This document shows, one piece after another, positions 53,707 through 61,486 of a stretch of DNA of 64,000 nt. The notes below the pieces were generated by a model. The model was not told where the DNA came from. It made no database searches and worked only from the letters and a program-made list of their open reading frames with translations. Where the stretch lies: assembly GCF_029813835.1 (NCBI RefSeq), contig NZ_JARVKV010000002.1, forward strand, positions 124,001-188,000. Direction: 5' to 3'. The translations under genes and the position numbers were made by a program. Numbering within the stretch: position 1 is the stretch's first letter; each line of letters starts with the position of its first letter. The stretch comes from Streptomyces sp. DH37 (GTDB lineage: Bacteria; Actinomycetota; Actinomycetes; Streptomycetales; Streptomycetaceae).

Positions 53707-55191
53707 GTGACGTCGTTGCCCACACCCCGTGCGCGGCGCAGACGCCTCGGCGCGGCGGCGGCCGTACTCGGTCTGCTGACCACGCTCTTCGCCGCCGGAC
53801 CGGCGGCGGCCACCCCCGACCCCGGCGACTCGCCGGCCACGTCCGGGAAGGCGTCGAAGCAGGACCGAGCGGAAGCCGAAGCAGCCATCCGGAGCGGCGA
53901 GATACCCGGCGTGGACGAGATCGTCCACAGCAGGAACGTCTCGCACCTGACCAACCTGCCCAAGGGAGCCCTCAAGAGCCTCAACACGGACCTGGCCTTC
54001 CAGGGCCGCTACGCCTTCGCCGGCAACTACGACGGCTTCACCGTCTACGACATCAGCCGCCCGAAGTCCCCGAAGATCGTCAGCCAGGTGCTCTGCCCGG
54101 GCGGGCAGAACGACATCTCCGTCTCCGGCGACCTGCTCTTCCTGTCCACCGACTCCTCCCGCAGCGACGACTCCTGCAACAGCACCTCGCAGTCGCCCAC
54201 GGAGAAGAGCTCCTGGGAGGGCATCAAGGTCTTCGACATCAGCGACAAGCGGAACCCGAAGTACGTCTCCGCCGTCGAGACCGCCTGCGGTTCGCACACC
54301 CACACGCTGGTGCCCGACCGCAGGGACGTCTACGTCTACGTCTCCTCCTACTTCCCGGACGCGACCTTCCCCGACTGCCAGCCGCCGCACGACGGCATCT
54401 CCGTCGTGAAGGTGCCGCGCCAGGCGCCCGAGGACGCGTCGGTCGTCGACTTCCCCGTCCTCTTCCCGGACGGCGGCAACCCGGGCCCGCCGCAGAACCC
54501 GGTCGCCATGGTGCCCACCACCGGCTGCCACGACATCACCGCCTTCCCCGAGCTGAAGCTCGCCGCGGGCGCGTGCATGGGCGACGGCATCCTGATGGAC
54601 ATCTCGGACCCGGCCGAGCCCCGCGTCATCGACCGCGTCCAGGACAACGAGAACTTCGCGTTCTGGCACTCGGCCACCTTCAACGAGAACGGCCGCAAGG
54701 TCGTCTTCACCGACGAGCTCGGCGGCGGCGCCGGCGCCACCTGCAACGCCGAGGTCGGCGACAAGCGCGGTGCCAACGGCATCTACCACATCACCGGCAA
54801 GGGCGACCAGCGCAAGCTGGTGTTCAAGAGCTACTTCAAGATCCCCCGGCACCAGGCCGACACCGAGAACTGCGTCGCCCACAACGGCTCGCTGATCCCG
54901 GTCAAGGGCCGCGACATCATGGTGCAGGCCTGGTACCAGGGCGGTGTCTCCTTCTGGGACTTCACCGACTCCACCAGGCCCAAGGAGATCGGGTACTTCG
55001 AGCGCGGCCCGTACTCCGACCCCAACGCCATCGGCGGCTCCTGGTCGGCGTACTACTACAACGGGTACGTCTACTCGAACGACATCCAGATGGGCTTCGA
55101 CGTCCTGCAGATCCGGGACCGGCGCACCGCCGGCGCCGAGCGCGTCCGGCTGCGTGAGCTCAACGCCCAGACCCAGCCCGACTACCGCTGA
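53707..55191 (+). CDS. Secreted LVIVD-repeat protein
   Basis: 494-residue exported protein. A Sec or Tat-like signal (ARRRRLGAAAAVLGLL, cleavage after AAA near residue 36) precedes a beta-propeller of LVIVD-type repeats (TVYDISRPKSPKIVSQ, KVFDISDKRNPKYVSAV, LMDISDPAEPRVID, FWDFTDSTRPKEIGYF). About eight cysteines suggest disulfides outside the cell. Function unknown; the pairing with a DUF305 lipoprotein recurs in Streptomyces. GTG start with GGGAGG six bases upstream. Confidence 0.9.
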   Translation: MTSLPTPRARRRRLGAAAAVLGLLTTLFAAGPAAATPDPGDSPATSGKASKQDRAEAEAAIRSGEIPGVDEIVHSRNVSHLTNLPKGALKSLNTDLAFQGRYAFAGNYDGFTVYDISRPKSPKIVSQVLCPGGQNDISVSGDLLFLSTDSSRSDDSCNSTSQSPTEKSSWEGIKVFDISDKRNPKYVSAVETACGSHTHTLVPDRRDVYVYVSSYFPDATFPDCQPPHDGISVVKVPRQAPEDASVVDFPVLFPDGGNPGPPQNPVAMVPTTGCHDITAFPELKLAAGACMGDGILMDISDPAEPRVIDRVQDNENFAFWHSATFNENGRKVVFTDELGGGAGATCNAEVGDKRGANGIYHITGKGDQRKLVFKSYFKIPRHQADTENCVAHNGSLIPVKGRDIMVQAWYQGGVSFWDFTDSTRPKEIGYFERGPYSDPNAIGGSWSAYYYNGYVYSNDIQMGFDVLQIRDRRTAGAERVRLRELNAQTQPDYR

Positions 55192-55216
55192 CTCCTGCTG
55201 AGCCCCGCTGATCCCC

Positions 55217-55245
55217 GGGTCCCGGCGGCACTGCCGCCGGGGCCC
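55217..55245. terminator. Hairpin terminator after the LVIVD gene
   Basis: CCCGGCGGC (55221-55229) pairs with GCCGCCGGG (55233-55241) around ACT, extended by an outer GGG/CCC. In the 77-base gap between convergent genes. Confidence 0.75.
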
Positions 55246-55262
55246 GGCCGCTCGCAGCGGCC
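55246..55262. terminator. Second hairpin, probable terminator of the TetR gene
   Basis: GGCCGCT-CGC-AGCGGCC, perfect 7-base arms and 3-base loop, seven bases after the end of the TetR gene on the minus strand. Confidence 0.65.
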
Positions 55263-55268
55263 GTCACG

Positions 55269-55928
55269 TCAGCGCCGGCCCGTCAGCGGCACCAGCGGAC
55301 TCCCGCCGGACGGATCCCTCCCGGGGACGTCCGGCGGGGACCCGAGTTCCCAGTCCAGCCCGTACCGCCCGAACAGCTCGGCGCGCAGCCGCGCCAGCGG
55401 CATCGGCGCCCCGGGCAGCAGCACGGCCACCACCGCTCCCATGAGCAGCGCGCGCAGGAGCGGGTAGTCGGTGTCCGGATCGCACGAGCCGTAGCGCACG
55501 ACGGTGTCGCGCAGCAGTTTGGCCAGCCGCTGCTGCTCGTCGCACTGGACGAAGCCCTCCTGCTGCAGGATCCCGGCCATGTGGGTGCGCATCAGCGTCG
55601 GCCGGTCGTGGGCGAGCCCGAGGATCGCGTCGATCGCGCGGGCCAGCAGCTCCCGCCCGGCGTCCGGGCCCGCGGGCCGCGGTTCGCGCTCCAGCGCCTC
55701 GGCCAGGGTGAGGTGCATCAGCCGGTGCACGGCCGACTGGAGCAGCTGCCGTTTGCCCGGGAAGTAGTACGACACCAGACCCCGCGCCGAACCCGCCCGG
55801 TCCGCGATGTCCCCCAGCGTCGTCGCCTCGTAGCCGCGCTCGTCGACGAGCTCCACCGTCGCCTGCAGCAGCCGCTCACGGGACCGTCGGCGCAATTCCT
55901 CATTGACCGATGCGCTGCGAGGGGACAT
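55269..55928 (-). CDS. TetR-family transcriptional regulator
   Basis: 219-residue TetR repressor. HTH region RERLLQATVELVDERGYEATTLGDIADRAGSARGLVSYYFPGKRQLL, cut to DIADRAGSARGLVSYYFPGK (about residues 40-59), and helical effector domain. AGGAG seven bases before the ATG. Upstream, TGGCTCCGGGCCA (two 4-base arms) overlaps a TATATT-like -10 and may be its own operator. Target gene unclear; the HAD gene is next on the same strand upstream. Confidence 0.92.
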   Translation of the reverse strand: MSPRSASVNEELRRRSRERLLQATVELVDERGYEATTLGDIADRAGSARGLVSYYFPGKRQLLQSAVHRLMHLTLAEALEREPRPAGPDAGRELLARAIDAILGLAHDRPTLMRTHMAGILQQEGFVQCDEQQRLAKLLRDTVVRYGSCDPDTDYPLLRALLMGAVVAVLLPGAPMPLARLRAELFGRYGLDWELGSPPDVPGRDPSGGSPLVPLTGRR

Positions 55929-56110
55929 CCTGTAACTCCTGCGTTGACTGGCTCCGGGCCAATATACTCAGTGATCTTCGGGTACCGACCGGGGAGTACG
56001 TCGGTATCCGGCCAGACGCCGGTCTCGGGCGACGCGGGGGATCGCCCGAGACCGGCCCCCACTCCGGTGCGCTCCGTGCGGCGACCGCCGCACCCCGCGC
56101 CGGGCTCCGC

Positions 56111-56815
56111 TCAGTCCGGACGGTCCACCACCTCCAGGACCGGCCGCAGCCCGTCGGGCCGGCGGTCGCAGGGCAGGTGGTCTACCAGGTGCACCGCGCA
56201 TCCCAGTGCGGCGGCTCCGCCGTCCGCACGCCGGTCGTCCCCGACCATCAGCGTCTCCCCGGGCGCCACCCCCAGGGTCCGGCAGGCCAGCTCGAAGATC
56301 TCCGGCTCCGGCTTCTGGACGCCGTGCTCGCAGGAGAGCACATAGGCGTCCACCCGGCGGTCCAGGCCGTGGGCCCGGAACACCGGGCGCAGGTCCCAGC
56401 CGATGTTGCTCACCACCGCCACCGGCACCCCCCGCTCCCGCAGCGCGTCCAGCACCTCGGCGGTGTCGGGGTAGGGCCGCCAGGCCTCCGGCAGCATGTG
56501 CCGGTCGTAGAGGGCGTCGTACAGCTCCGGCCGCGGCAGCGGCACCCGGCGGGCCAGCGCGGTGTAGGCGGCGCGGTGCCGCTCGGCGCTGCGGTCGCGC
56601 TCGCGCCACAGCTCCCGCAGGGCGGTGGGCACGGAGCGCGGGGAGGCTCCGCCGGGCAGCGCGCCGGCCTCCTCCAGCGCCGCCGCGAGGCGCGCCGGTT
56701 CGCCCTCGGGCAGGGTGACGCCCGCCCCGTCGAGGACGGCGCGCAGCCAGTCGGCGGCCGGCTCGACGCGCAGCAGTGTTCCGGAGAAGTCGAAGAGGAC
56801 GCCTCTGATCGCCAT
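56111..56815 (-). CDS. HAD-family hydrolase (HAD-IA, YjjG/dehalogenase-like)
   Basis: 234-residue HAD-IA hydrolase: motif I VLFDFSGTLLRVEP (a D-x-S-x-T variant of DxDGT), motif II VAVVSNIGWDL, motif III VQKPEPEIFELA, motif IV MVGDDRRADGGAA. The Ser in place of the second motif-I Asp is seen in haloacid-dehalogenase and some phosphatase members and may alter chemistry. Substrate unknown. ATG with GGGAGG upstream. Seventeen bases after the PAP2 gene on the same strand. Confidence 0.9.
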   Translation of the reverse strand: MAIRGVLFDFSGTLLRVEPAADWLRAVLDGAGVTLPEGEPARLAAALEEAGALPGGASPRSVPTALRELWRERDRSAERHRAAYTALARRVPLPRPELYDALYDRHMLPEAWRPYPDTAEVLDALRERGVPVAVVSNIGWDLRPVFRAHGLDRRVDAYVLSCEHGVQKPEPEIFELACRTLGVAPGETLMVGDDRRADGGAAALGCAVHLVDHLPCDRRPDGLRPVLEVVDRPD

Positions 56816-56832
56816 GGGGACGATCCTCCCGT

Positions 56833-57489
56833 TCAGCGCCGCCCCGGCCAAGGGGTCCGGACGCCGTGCTTCCGCCACAGCGCGGCCGCGGCGGCGGCCA
56901 CGGCGAAGCCCAGCAGCCAGCCGGTGACCACGTCGCTGGGCCAGTGCACGCCCAGGTAGACGCGGGTGAAGCCCACCCCGGCGACGCTCACCGCGCCCAC
57001 CCACAGCACGGTCAGGCGCACGGCGCGGCGCACCCCGCGCAGATGCGCCAGCCACAGCAGCAGACCGCAGGTGAGCGCGGCCGTCATGGCGTGGCCGGAG
57101 GGCAGCGCCGCGAAGCTCGCCGAGTCCACCGGATCGGCCCAGCGGGGGCGGTCGCGGTCGACGAGGGCCTTCAGCCCCTGCTGGAGGAGGGTGCCGGCGA
57201 TCCCGGCGGCGGCGACCCAGAACGCCAGCCGCCGCGCGCCGCGCAGCACCAGCCACAGGACCGTCACGAGCAGCACGGCCCGCATGGTCCAGGGGTCCCA
57301 GACCCAGTCGGTCAGCACCCGGTTGAACCGCGTCCAGCCGGGTTCGGCGTGCGCCGTGCGGTGCAGTTCGGACGTGACCCGGGCGTCGAGGGCCAGCAGC
57401 GGGTCCCACCCCGCCAGGACGAGCACGGCGAGCACGGCGGCCACGGCGGCGCACAGCGGGGCGGTCAGGCGCGGGAAGGGGGAGGCCAT
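56833..57489 (-). CDS. PAP2-family membrane phosphatase
   Basis: 218-residue polytopic phosphatidic-acid-phosphatase-type enzyme, six membrane helices. The active-site triad of motifs is complete: KALVDRDRPRW (K-x6-R-P), LPSGHAMT (P-S-G-H) and TRVYLGVHWPSD (x-R-x5-H-x3-D). Likely dephosphorylates a lipid phosphate such as undecaprenyl or phosphatidyl phosphate at the outer face. Start ATG; immediately upstream lie triple GATCGTC-type sites. Confidence 0.93.
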   Translation of the reverse strand: MASPFPRLTAPLCAAVAAVLAVLVLAGWDPLLALDARVTSELHRTAHAEPGWTRFNRVLTDWVWDPWTMRAVLLVTVLWLVLRGARRLAFWVAAAGIAGTLLQQGLKALVDRDRPRWADPVDSASFAALPSGHAMTAALTCGLLLWLAHLRGVRRAVRLTVLWVGAVSVAGVGFTRVYLGVHWPSDVVTGWLLGFAVAAAAAALWRKHGVRTPWPGRR

Positions 57490-57495
57490 GGTTCA

Positions 57496-57528
57496 GATCG
57501 TCACCGGTGGAGGACGATCCAATCGTCC
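57496..57528. promoter_or_regulatory. Triplicate GATCGTC-type sites before the PAP2 gene
   Basis: GATCGTC (57496-57502), its complement GACGATC (57513-57519) and ATCGTCC (57522-57528); the last two form a perfect 7-base inverted repeat GGACGAT-CCA-ATCGTCC. Seven to 39 bases before the PAP2 start and also just past the M56 stop, so either an operator cluster or the M56 terminator. Confidence 0.4.
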
Positions 57529-57578
57529 GGTCGGCGGGTGAGCCGGTCGCAAAGGGCGCGCACGGAGGCGCGCGGGCG

Positions 57579-58523
57579 TCAGCCCAGCGCTCTGAGGCCC
57601 GGGACGAAGGCCACCGCCAGCGGGACCAGCGGCACCAGGGCCGCCAGCGCGGTCACCCGCAGCCGCCGGACGACCGGCAGCCGGGGAGTGGCCGACAGCA
57701 GCCGGTCGACGCGCTGCGGTACCTGCGCGCCGGGGCGCGGGGGGTGGGGGTCGAAGACCCCGCGCTCCTCGTTGAGTTCGACCAGCGCCAGGGCCACCAC
57801 CAGCCGTCCGCAGCGCCGCGAGGCCACGTCGTCGGCCGCCAGCTCCACGAGCCGGTGGACCTGGTCGCGGAACGCGCGGAAGACGGGCACCTGCGGAAAG
57901 CCCGTGGCGAGCGCGGACGAGCAGTGCAGCAGCCAGTCGTGACGGGCCCGCAGGTGGCCCTGCTCGTGGGCGAGGACGGCGTCGAGCCGGCGTCCCTCGA
58001 GCCGGCGCAGCGCCGCGGTGGTGACCACGAGACGGGGCGTGCTCCCCGGGAGCCACCAGGCGTCCGGGCGTTCGCTCTCCAGCACCACCAGCCGCTCCCC
58101 GGAACCGGGCTCCTCACCCGGCAGCAGGGGGGCGCGGGCGAGGAGTTCGGAACGCCGCGCACGCCGCCGGGCGCGGGCGTGCCGGATCTCGCGGGTGAGC
58201 ATCGCCGCGGTCCACACGCCGCCGCAGGCGAGCAGCACCGCCACCACCGCGGGCCAGGACTCGCCGAACGCGCTCAGCCCGTACGCCTCGACGACCCGGC
58301 TCGGGGCCGGGGCGAAGACGTGGCCGCGCACGGCCTGCCAGGCCGCCGCGCCGGACAGGGCCATGGCGAGTACGCAGCACAGCAGCACGGCGACCACCAC
58401 GCACTGCCACACCAGCAGCGCCAGCACCGGCTCACGGTCCGGCCAGGAACCACGGGCCAGCACGCGCGGCGCCGTCGCCGCGATCAGTGCGCCCAGGACG
58501 AGCAGTGCGAGCGCGACCATCAT
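57579..58523 (-). CDS. M56-family membrane metallopeptidase (BlaR1/HtpX-like)
   Basis: 314-residue membrane zinc peptidase. Helices at the N-terminus, around residue 40, and around residue 95, then the zinc motif HEQGH (AVLAHEQGHLRARHDWL, cut to LAHEQGHLRARHD) with a distal Glu in ELAADDVA, and C-terminal helices. BlaR1-like peptidases usually cleave a BlaI/MecI repressor, but no such gene is adjacent. Two ATG codons in a row (58523, 58520). About 100 bases after the DUF5134 gene. Confidence 0.9.
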   Translation of the reverse strand: MMVALALLVLGALIAATAPRVLARGSWPDREPVLALLVWQCVVVAVLLCCVLAMALSGAAAWQAVRGHVFAPAPSRVVEAYGLSAFGESWPAVVAVLLACGGVWTAAMLTREIRHARARRRARRSELLARAPLLPGEEPGSGERLVVLESERPDAWWLPGSTPRLVVTTAALRRLEGRRLDAVLAHEQGHLRARHDWLLHCSSALATGFPQVPVFRAFRDQVHRLVELAADDVASRRCGRLVVALALVELNEERGVFDPHPPRPGAQVPQRVDRLLSATPRLPVVRRLRVTALAALVPLVPLAVAFVPGLRALG

Positions 58524-58623
58524 GGACGACAGCCTATGAGCCGGCGGCTGTCCCGCGTCCGGCGGGAAACGGGAAGTGACGCACGCCTCACGGACGCGGC
58601 GCCCCACCGGCCCGCGCGCAGGC

Positions 58624-59235
58624 TCACAGGGTGAGCAGCATCGCGAACATCCCCATGCCCATCGACAGCCGGCAGGCCGCCGCCAGCTCCGGCAGCCGCG
58701 GCGGTCCGCCCGCGGCGACCGCGTCCGGGCTGCCGGCCCTCCGGACGCCCGCGGCGCCCGCGGGACCCGGCACGGGGACCAGCCGGGCCCCGGCGAGCAG
58801 CACGTACAGCGCGAAGTAGGCCAGCAGCGCCCCGGTCAGCGCCTCCGCCGGCGCCCCGGACGCGGCCGTGTGGTGCGCGTGCGCGCCCGCCGGGCCGGCC
58901 GCCATGGCGAGCGCCATGTGGACCATGGCCAGGGCGCCGACGACGTGGTGCAGATGGTGCGGCCGGTGCTCCGGACCGAGCAGGGCCAGCACCAGCTCGT
59001 ACACCGCCGCGCCGCCGAAGACCGCACCGAGGACCGCGCCGAGGACCGCAGGCGGCAGCGGCTCCGCCGCCGAGGCGGGCAGCGCCATCGCGGCCATGCC
59101 GAACCCCATCAGCGCCTCGCCCGCGGCCGCCCGCCGCTGTCCGGGCGTACCGCCGCGCACCCGCCGCAGGCAGTACGCGCCCACGCCGCCGCACAGGGCC
59201 ACCAGCATCCAGCCGACCGGCTCCGGTCCGTGCAC
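58624..59235 (-). CDS. DUF5134 membrane protein
   Basis: 203-residue polytopic membrane protein matching the DUF5134 family seen beside M56 peptidases in Streptomyces. About six hydrophobic segments; a His-rich loop (HRPHHLHHVVG and HAHHT) could bind a metal. GTG start. Function unknown. Confidence 0.8.
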   Translation of the reverse strand: MHGPEPVGWMLVALCGGVGAYCLRRVRGGTPGQRRAAAGEALMGFGMAAMALPASAAEPLPPAVLGAVLGAVFGGAAVYELVLALLGPEHRPHHLHHVVGALAMVHMALAMAAGPAGAHAHHTAASGAPAEALTGALLAYFALYVLLAGARLVPVPGPAGAAGVRRAGSPDAVAAGGPPRLPELAAACRLSMGMGMFAMLLTL

Positions 59236-59395
59236 CGCGCCTCCCCCGACCCCGCCCCGACCGGTTTCCCGGCCGGTGTCGCCCGGCCGGTTCCGGGGGG
59301 AGGATGCCCGGCGCCGGACCCGTGCACGGGAGCGCGCGGAGGCAGCCGGGGAGCGCGGACGGAGCGCGGGAGGCGGGCCCGCGGGGAGGGCGCCC

Positions 59396-59788
59396 TCAGA
59401 TGCCGGGCCGGTGGCGCAGCGGATGGTCCTCGGGGACCTCGACGAGGACGATCCGCACCCCGTCCGGGTCGCCGATCCACATCTCCACCAGCCCCCACGG
59501 CTCCCGCTTCGGTTCCCGCAGCACCTCCACGCCGCGGGCGGCGAGCTCCTCGTGGGCGGCCGCCACGTCGGCGACCTGGAGCCACAGCCGGAGCCCGGGC
59601 GCGGGCGGGGTGTCGGAGCGGCCGGAGACCTCCAGGAAGCCGCCGCCGAGGAAGTAGACGGTCCCGCGTTCCGGCCCGGTGCCGAACTCGCGGTAGACGG
59701 CCAGGCCCAGTGTTTCGCCGTAGAAGGCCCGCGAACGTTCCGGATCGGTGGGGCGCAGCAGTATCCGGCTGCTCAGTACGTGAACCAT
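59396..59788 (-). CDS. VOC-family (glyoxalase-like) protein
   Basis: 130-residue VOC-fold protein: SSRILLRPTDPERSRAFYGETLG, cut to DPERSRAFYGETLGL, and second-half strand WGLVEMWIGDPDGVRIVLVEV, cut to MWIGDPDGVRIVLVE. Binds a metal and a small ligand in related enzymes; specific role unknown. Divergent from the GNAT gene 88 bases away. Confidence 0.9.
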   Translation of the reverse strand: MVHVLSSRILLRPTDPERSRAFYGETLGLAVYREFGTGPERGTVYFLGGGFLEVSGRSDTPPAPGLRLWLQVADVAAAHEELAARGVEVLREPKREPWGLVEMWIGDPDGVRIVLVEVPEDHPLRHRPGI

Positions 59789-59876
59789 GGCGCCGAGCCT
59801 AGGGCCCCGGCCGGGGTGCCGTCCGGTGTACGGGCGGAAGGACCGTCCGGCCCGGAGGCCGGTTAGGCTCGGCGCC

Positions 59877-60491
59877 ATGAACGCCCCGAACGCCGTGAAC
59901 ACCCCCGGGTCCGCCGAGTCCGCCGCCTTGGGCACCGCCTCCGGCCCGCGCTTCAGGACCGCGGACGAGAGCGACGTCCCCGCGCTGGTCGCCCTGGTGG
60001 AGTCGGCCTACCGGGGCGAGGCCAGCCGGGCCGGCTGGACCACCGAGGCGGACCTGCTGGACGGGCAGCGCACCGATCCCGAGGGCGTCGCCGGCGTCAT
60101 CCGGGCCCCCGGCAGCCTGATGCTGGTCGCCGAACGGGACGGCGAGCCGGTCGCCTGCTGCCAGCTGGAGCGGCGCGAGGGCGGGGCGGGGGAGGCGGTC
60201 GCGTACTTCGGGATGTTCGCCGTCCGGCCGGCCCTCCAGGGCGGGGGGCTGGGCAGGACGGTCCTGGCGGAGGCCGAGCGGGTGGCGCGGGAGCGGTGGC
60301 GGGCCCGCGAGATGCACATGACGGTGATCACCGCGCGGGCCGACCTGATCGCCTGGTACGAGCGCCGCGGCTACGTCCGCACCGGGCGGACGAGCCCCTT
60401 CCCGTACGGCGACGAGCGCTTCGGCGTTCCGCTCCGCGACGACCTGGAGTTCGAACTGCTCGTCAAGCCGCTTCGGCGATCGCCCTCCTGA
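59877..60491 (+). CDS. GNAT-family N-acetyltransferase
   Basis: 204-residue GNAT enzyme. Acetyl-CoA loop MFAVRPALQGGGLGRTVLAEAE, cut to RPALQGGGLGRTVL (Q-x-x-G-x-G), then MHMTVITARADLIAWYERRGYVRTG, cut to LIAWYERRGYVRTG. The first 20 residues are a low-complexity extension. Substrate unknown. Its last 29 bases overlap the convergent diesterase gene. Confidence 0.92.
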   Translation: MNAPNAVNTPGSAESAALGTASGPRFRTADESDVPALVALVESAYRGEASRAGWTTEADLLDGQRTDPEGVAGVIRAPGSLMLVAERDGEPVACCQLERREGGAGEAVAYFGMFAVRPALQGGGLGRTVLAEAERVARERWRAREMHMTVITARADLIAWYERRGYVRTGRTSPFPYGDERFGVPLRDDLEFELLVKPLRRSPS

Positions 60492-61146
60492 CGGCGGGCA
60501 TGTCGGTCACCACGCCGTCCAGGCCCAGCTCGCGGACGCGGGCCAGGTCCTGGTCGGTGTTGACCGTCCAGGAGATCACCTTGATCCCCGCCGCGTGGCA
60601 GCGCTCGACGACGTCCTCGTCCAACCACCGGAGCTCGCAGGAGACCATCTGAGCCCCCAGCTCCACGGCGCGCTCGGGGGCAGTGGGGGTGGACCTGCCG
60701 GTGACCAGCGCGACGGGGACGTCCGGCAGCAGCTTGCGGGTCTCGCGCAGGGCGTCGTCGTGGAACGAGATCACCGTGACCCGCTCGTGCAGACCGAGCC
60801 GTTCGACGGCCTCCGCGAGCACACGCGCCGCGGCGCGGTCCTTGATCTCGGCCTGGAGCGGCGCCGAGACCGCCTCCACGACCTCCTCGAAGACCGGGAT
60901 CCGCTCGCCCAGGCCGGCGTCCAGCCCGCGCAGCTCGGCGAGGGTCTTCTCCGCGATCGGCCCGGAGCCGTCGGTGGTGCGGTCCACGTCGGCGTCGTGC
61001 ATCACCACCAGCGCGCCGTCCCGGCTCAGGTGGAGGTCCAGCTCGATGACGTCCATGCCCTCGCGCTCGGCACGGACGAAGGACCGCAGGGTGTTCTCGG
61101 GCTCGACGCCCATCACTCCGCGGTGCCCGACGGTCAGCAGTGGCAC
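60463..61146 (-). CDS. Glycerophosphodiester phosphodiesterase
   Basis: 227-residue GDPD TIM barrel that hydrolyses glycerophosphodiesters to glycerol-3-phosphate and alcohol. Active-site residues are visible: GHRGVMGVEPENT (His-Arg and Glu), ELDLHLSRDGALVVMHD (Glu-x-Asp and His), and AEIKDR. No signal peptide, so a cytoplasmic phospholipid-recycling type. GTG start. Length is short but complete. Confidence 0.95.
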   Translation of the reverse strand: MPLLTVGHRGVMGVEPENTLRSFVRAEREGMDVIELDLHLSRDGALVVMHDADVDRTTDGSGPIAEKTLAELRGLDAGLGERIPVFEEVVEAVSAPLQAEIKDRAAARVLAEAVERLGLHERVTVISFHDDALRETRKLLPDVPVALVTGRSTPTAPERAVELGAQMVSCELRWLDEDVVERCHAAGIKVISWTVNTDQDLARVRELGLDGVVTDMPAVRRAIAEAA

Positions 61147-61486
61147 GGCACGTTCTCGCTTTCCTCTGGTGTCCGGTGATGTCCGGGTGGTGTTCGGTGG
61201 TGTCCAAGGACGGCGACGCCGGTGCGTACGCGCCGACAGGGTAGCCGCGGACGATCACGGCCCGGGGGCCGGGGGCGGACCGCCCCCGCGGGCCCGGGGA
61301 CCGCGGTCGGCCCGGCCTGTGTCCATGGCACATGCGCGCTCATGTCTTCCGTTTCAGCGCTCACGCACAGGAAAAACATCTGCATTGGGGGTAACCGGCC
61401 GAAGGATTTGCTTGCCCTCCGGTTGATCAGGGAAGTCTGCGCAGCTACGGTGCTGGTACGAAAGTTTCTCCTGTGAAGGGACAGTG
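61147..61486. other. Divergent intergenic region before the DUF6421 operon
   Basis: 340 bases without a gene. A GC hairpin (7-base arms GGGGGCG/CGCCCCC at 61271-61277 and 61281-61287, 3-base loop) sits about midway; the right third is AT-richer and contains an hrdB-type promoter for the DUF6421 gene and GAAGGG as its ribosome-binding site. Confidence 0.6.
61423..61451 (+). promoter_or_regulatory. Promoter of the DUF6421 operon
   Basis: TTGATC (61423-61428), 17-base spacer, TACGGT (61446-61451), 35 bases before the DUF6421 start: good hrdB-type match. Confidence 0.65.

Noticed and set aside
55910-56959. Plus-strand frame of about 350 codons opposite the HAD gene
   Set aside because: Antisense to conserved HAD motifs and low-complexity after the first 40 codons.
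61271-61287. GC hairpin as a terminator for the glycerophosphodiesterase gene
   Set aside because: It lies upstream of that gene's start, and the DUF6421 gene begins 200 bases later, so neither gene ends there. It may be a leader structure or chance.
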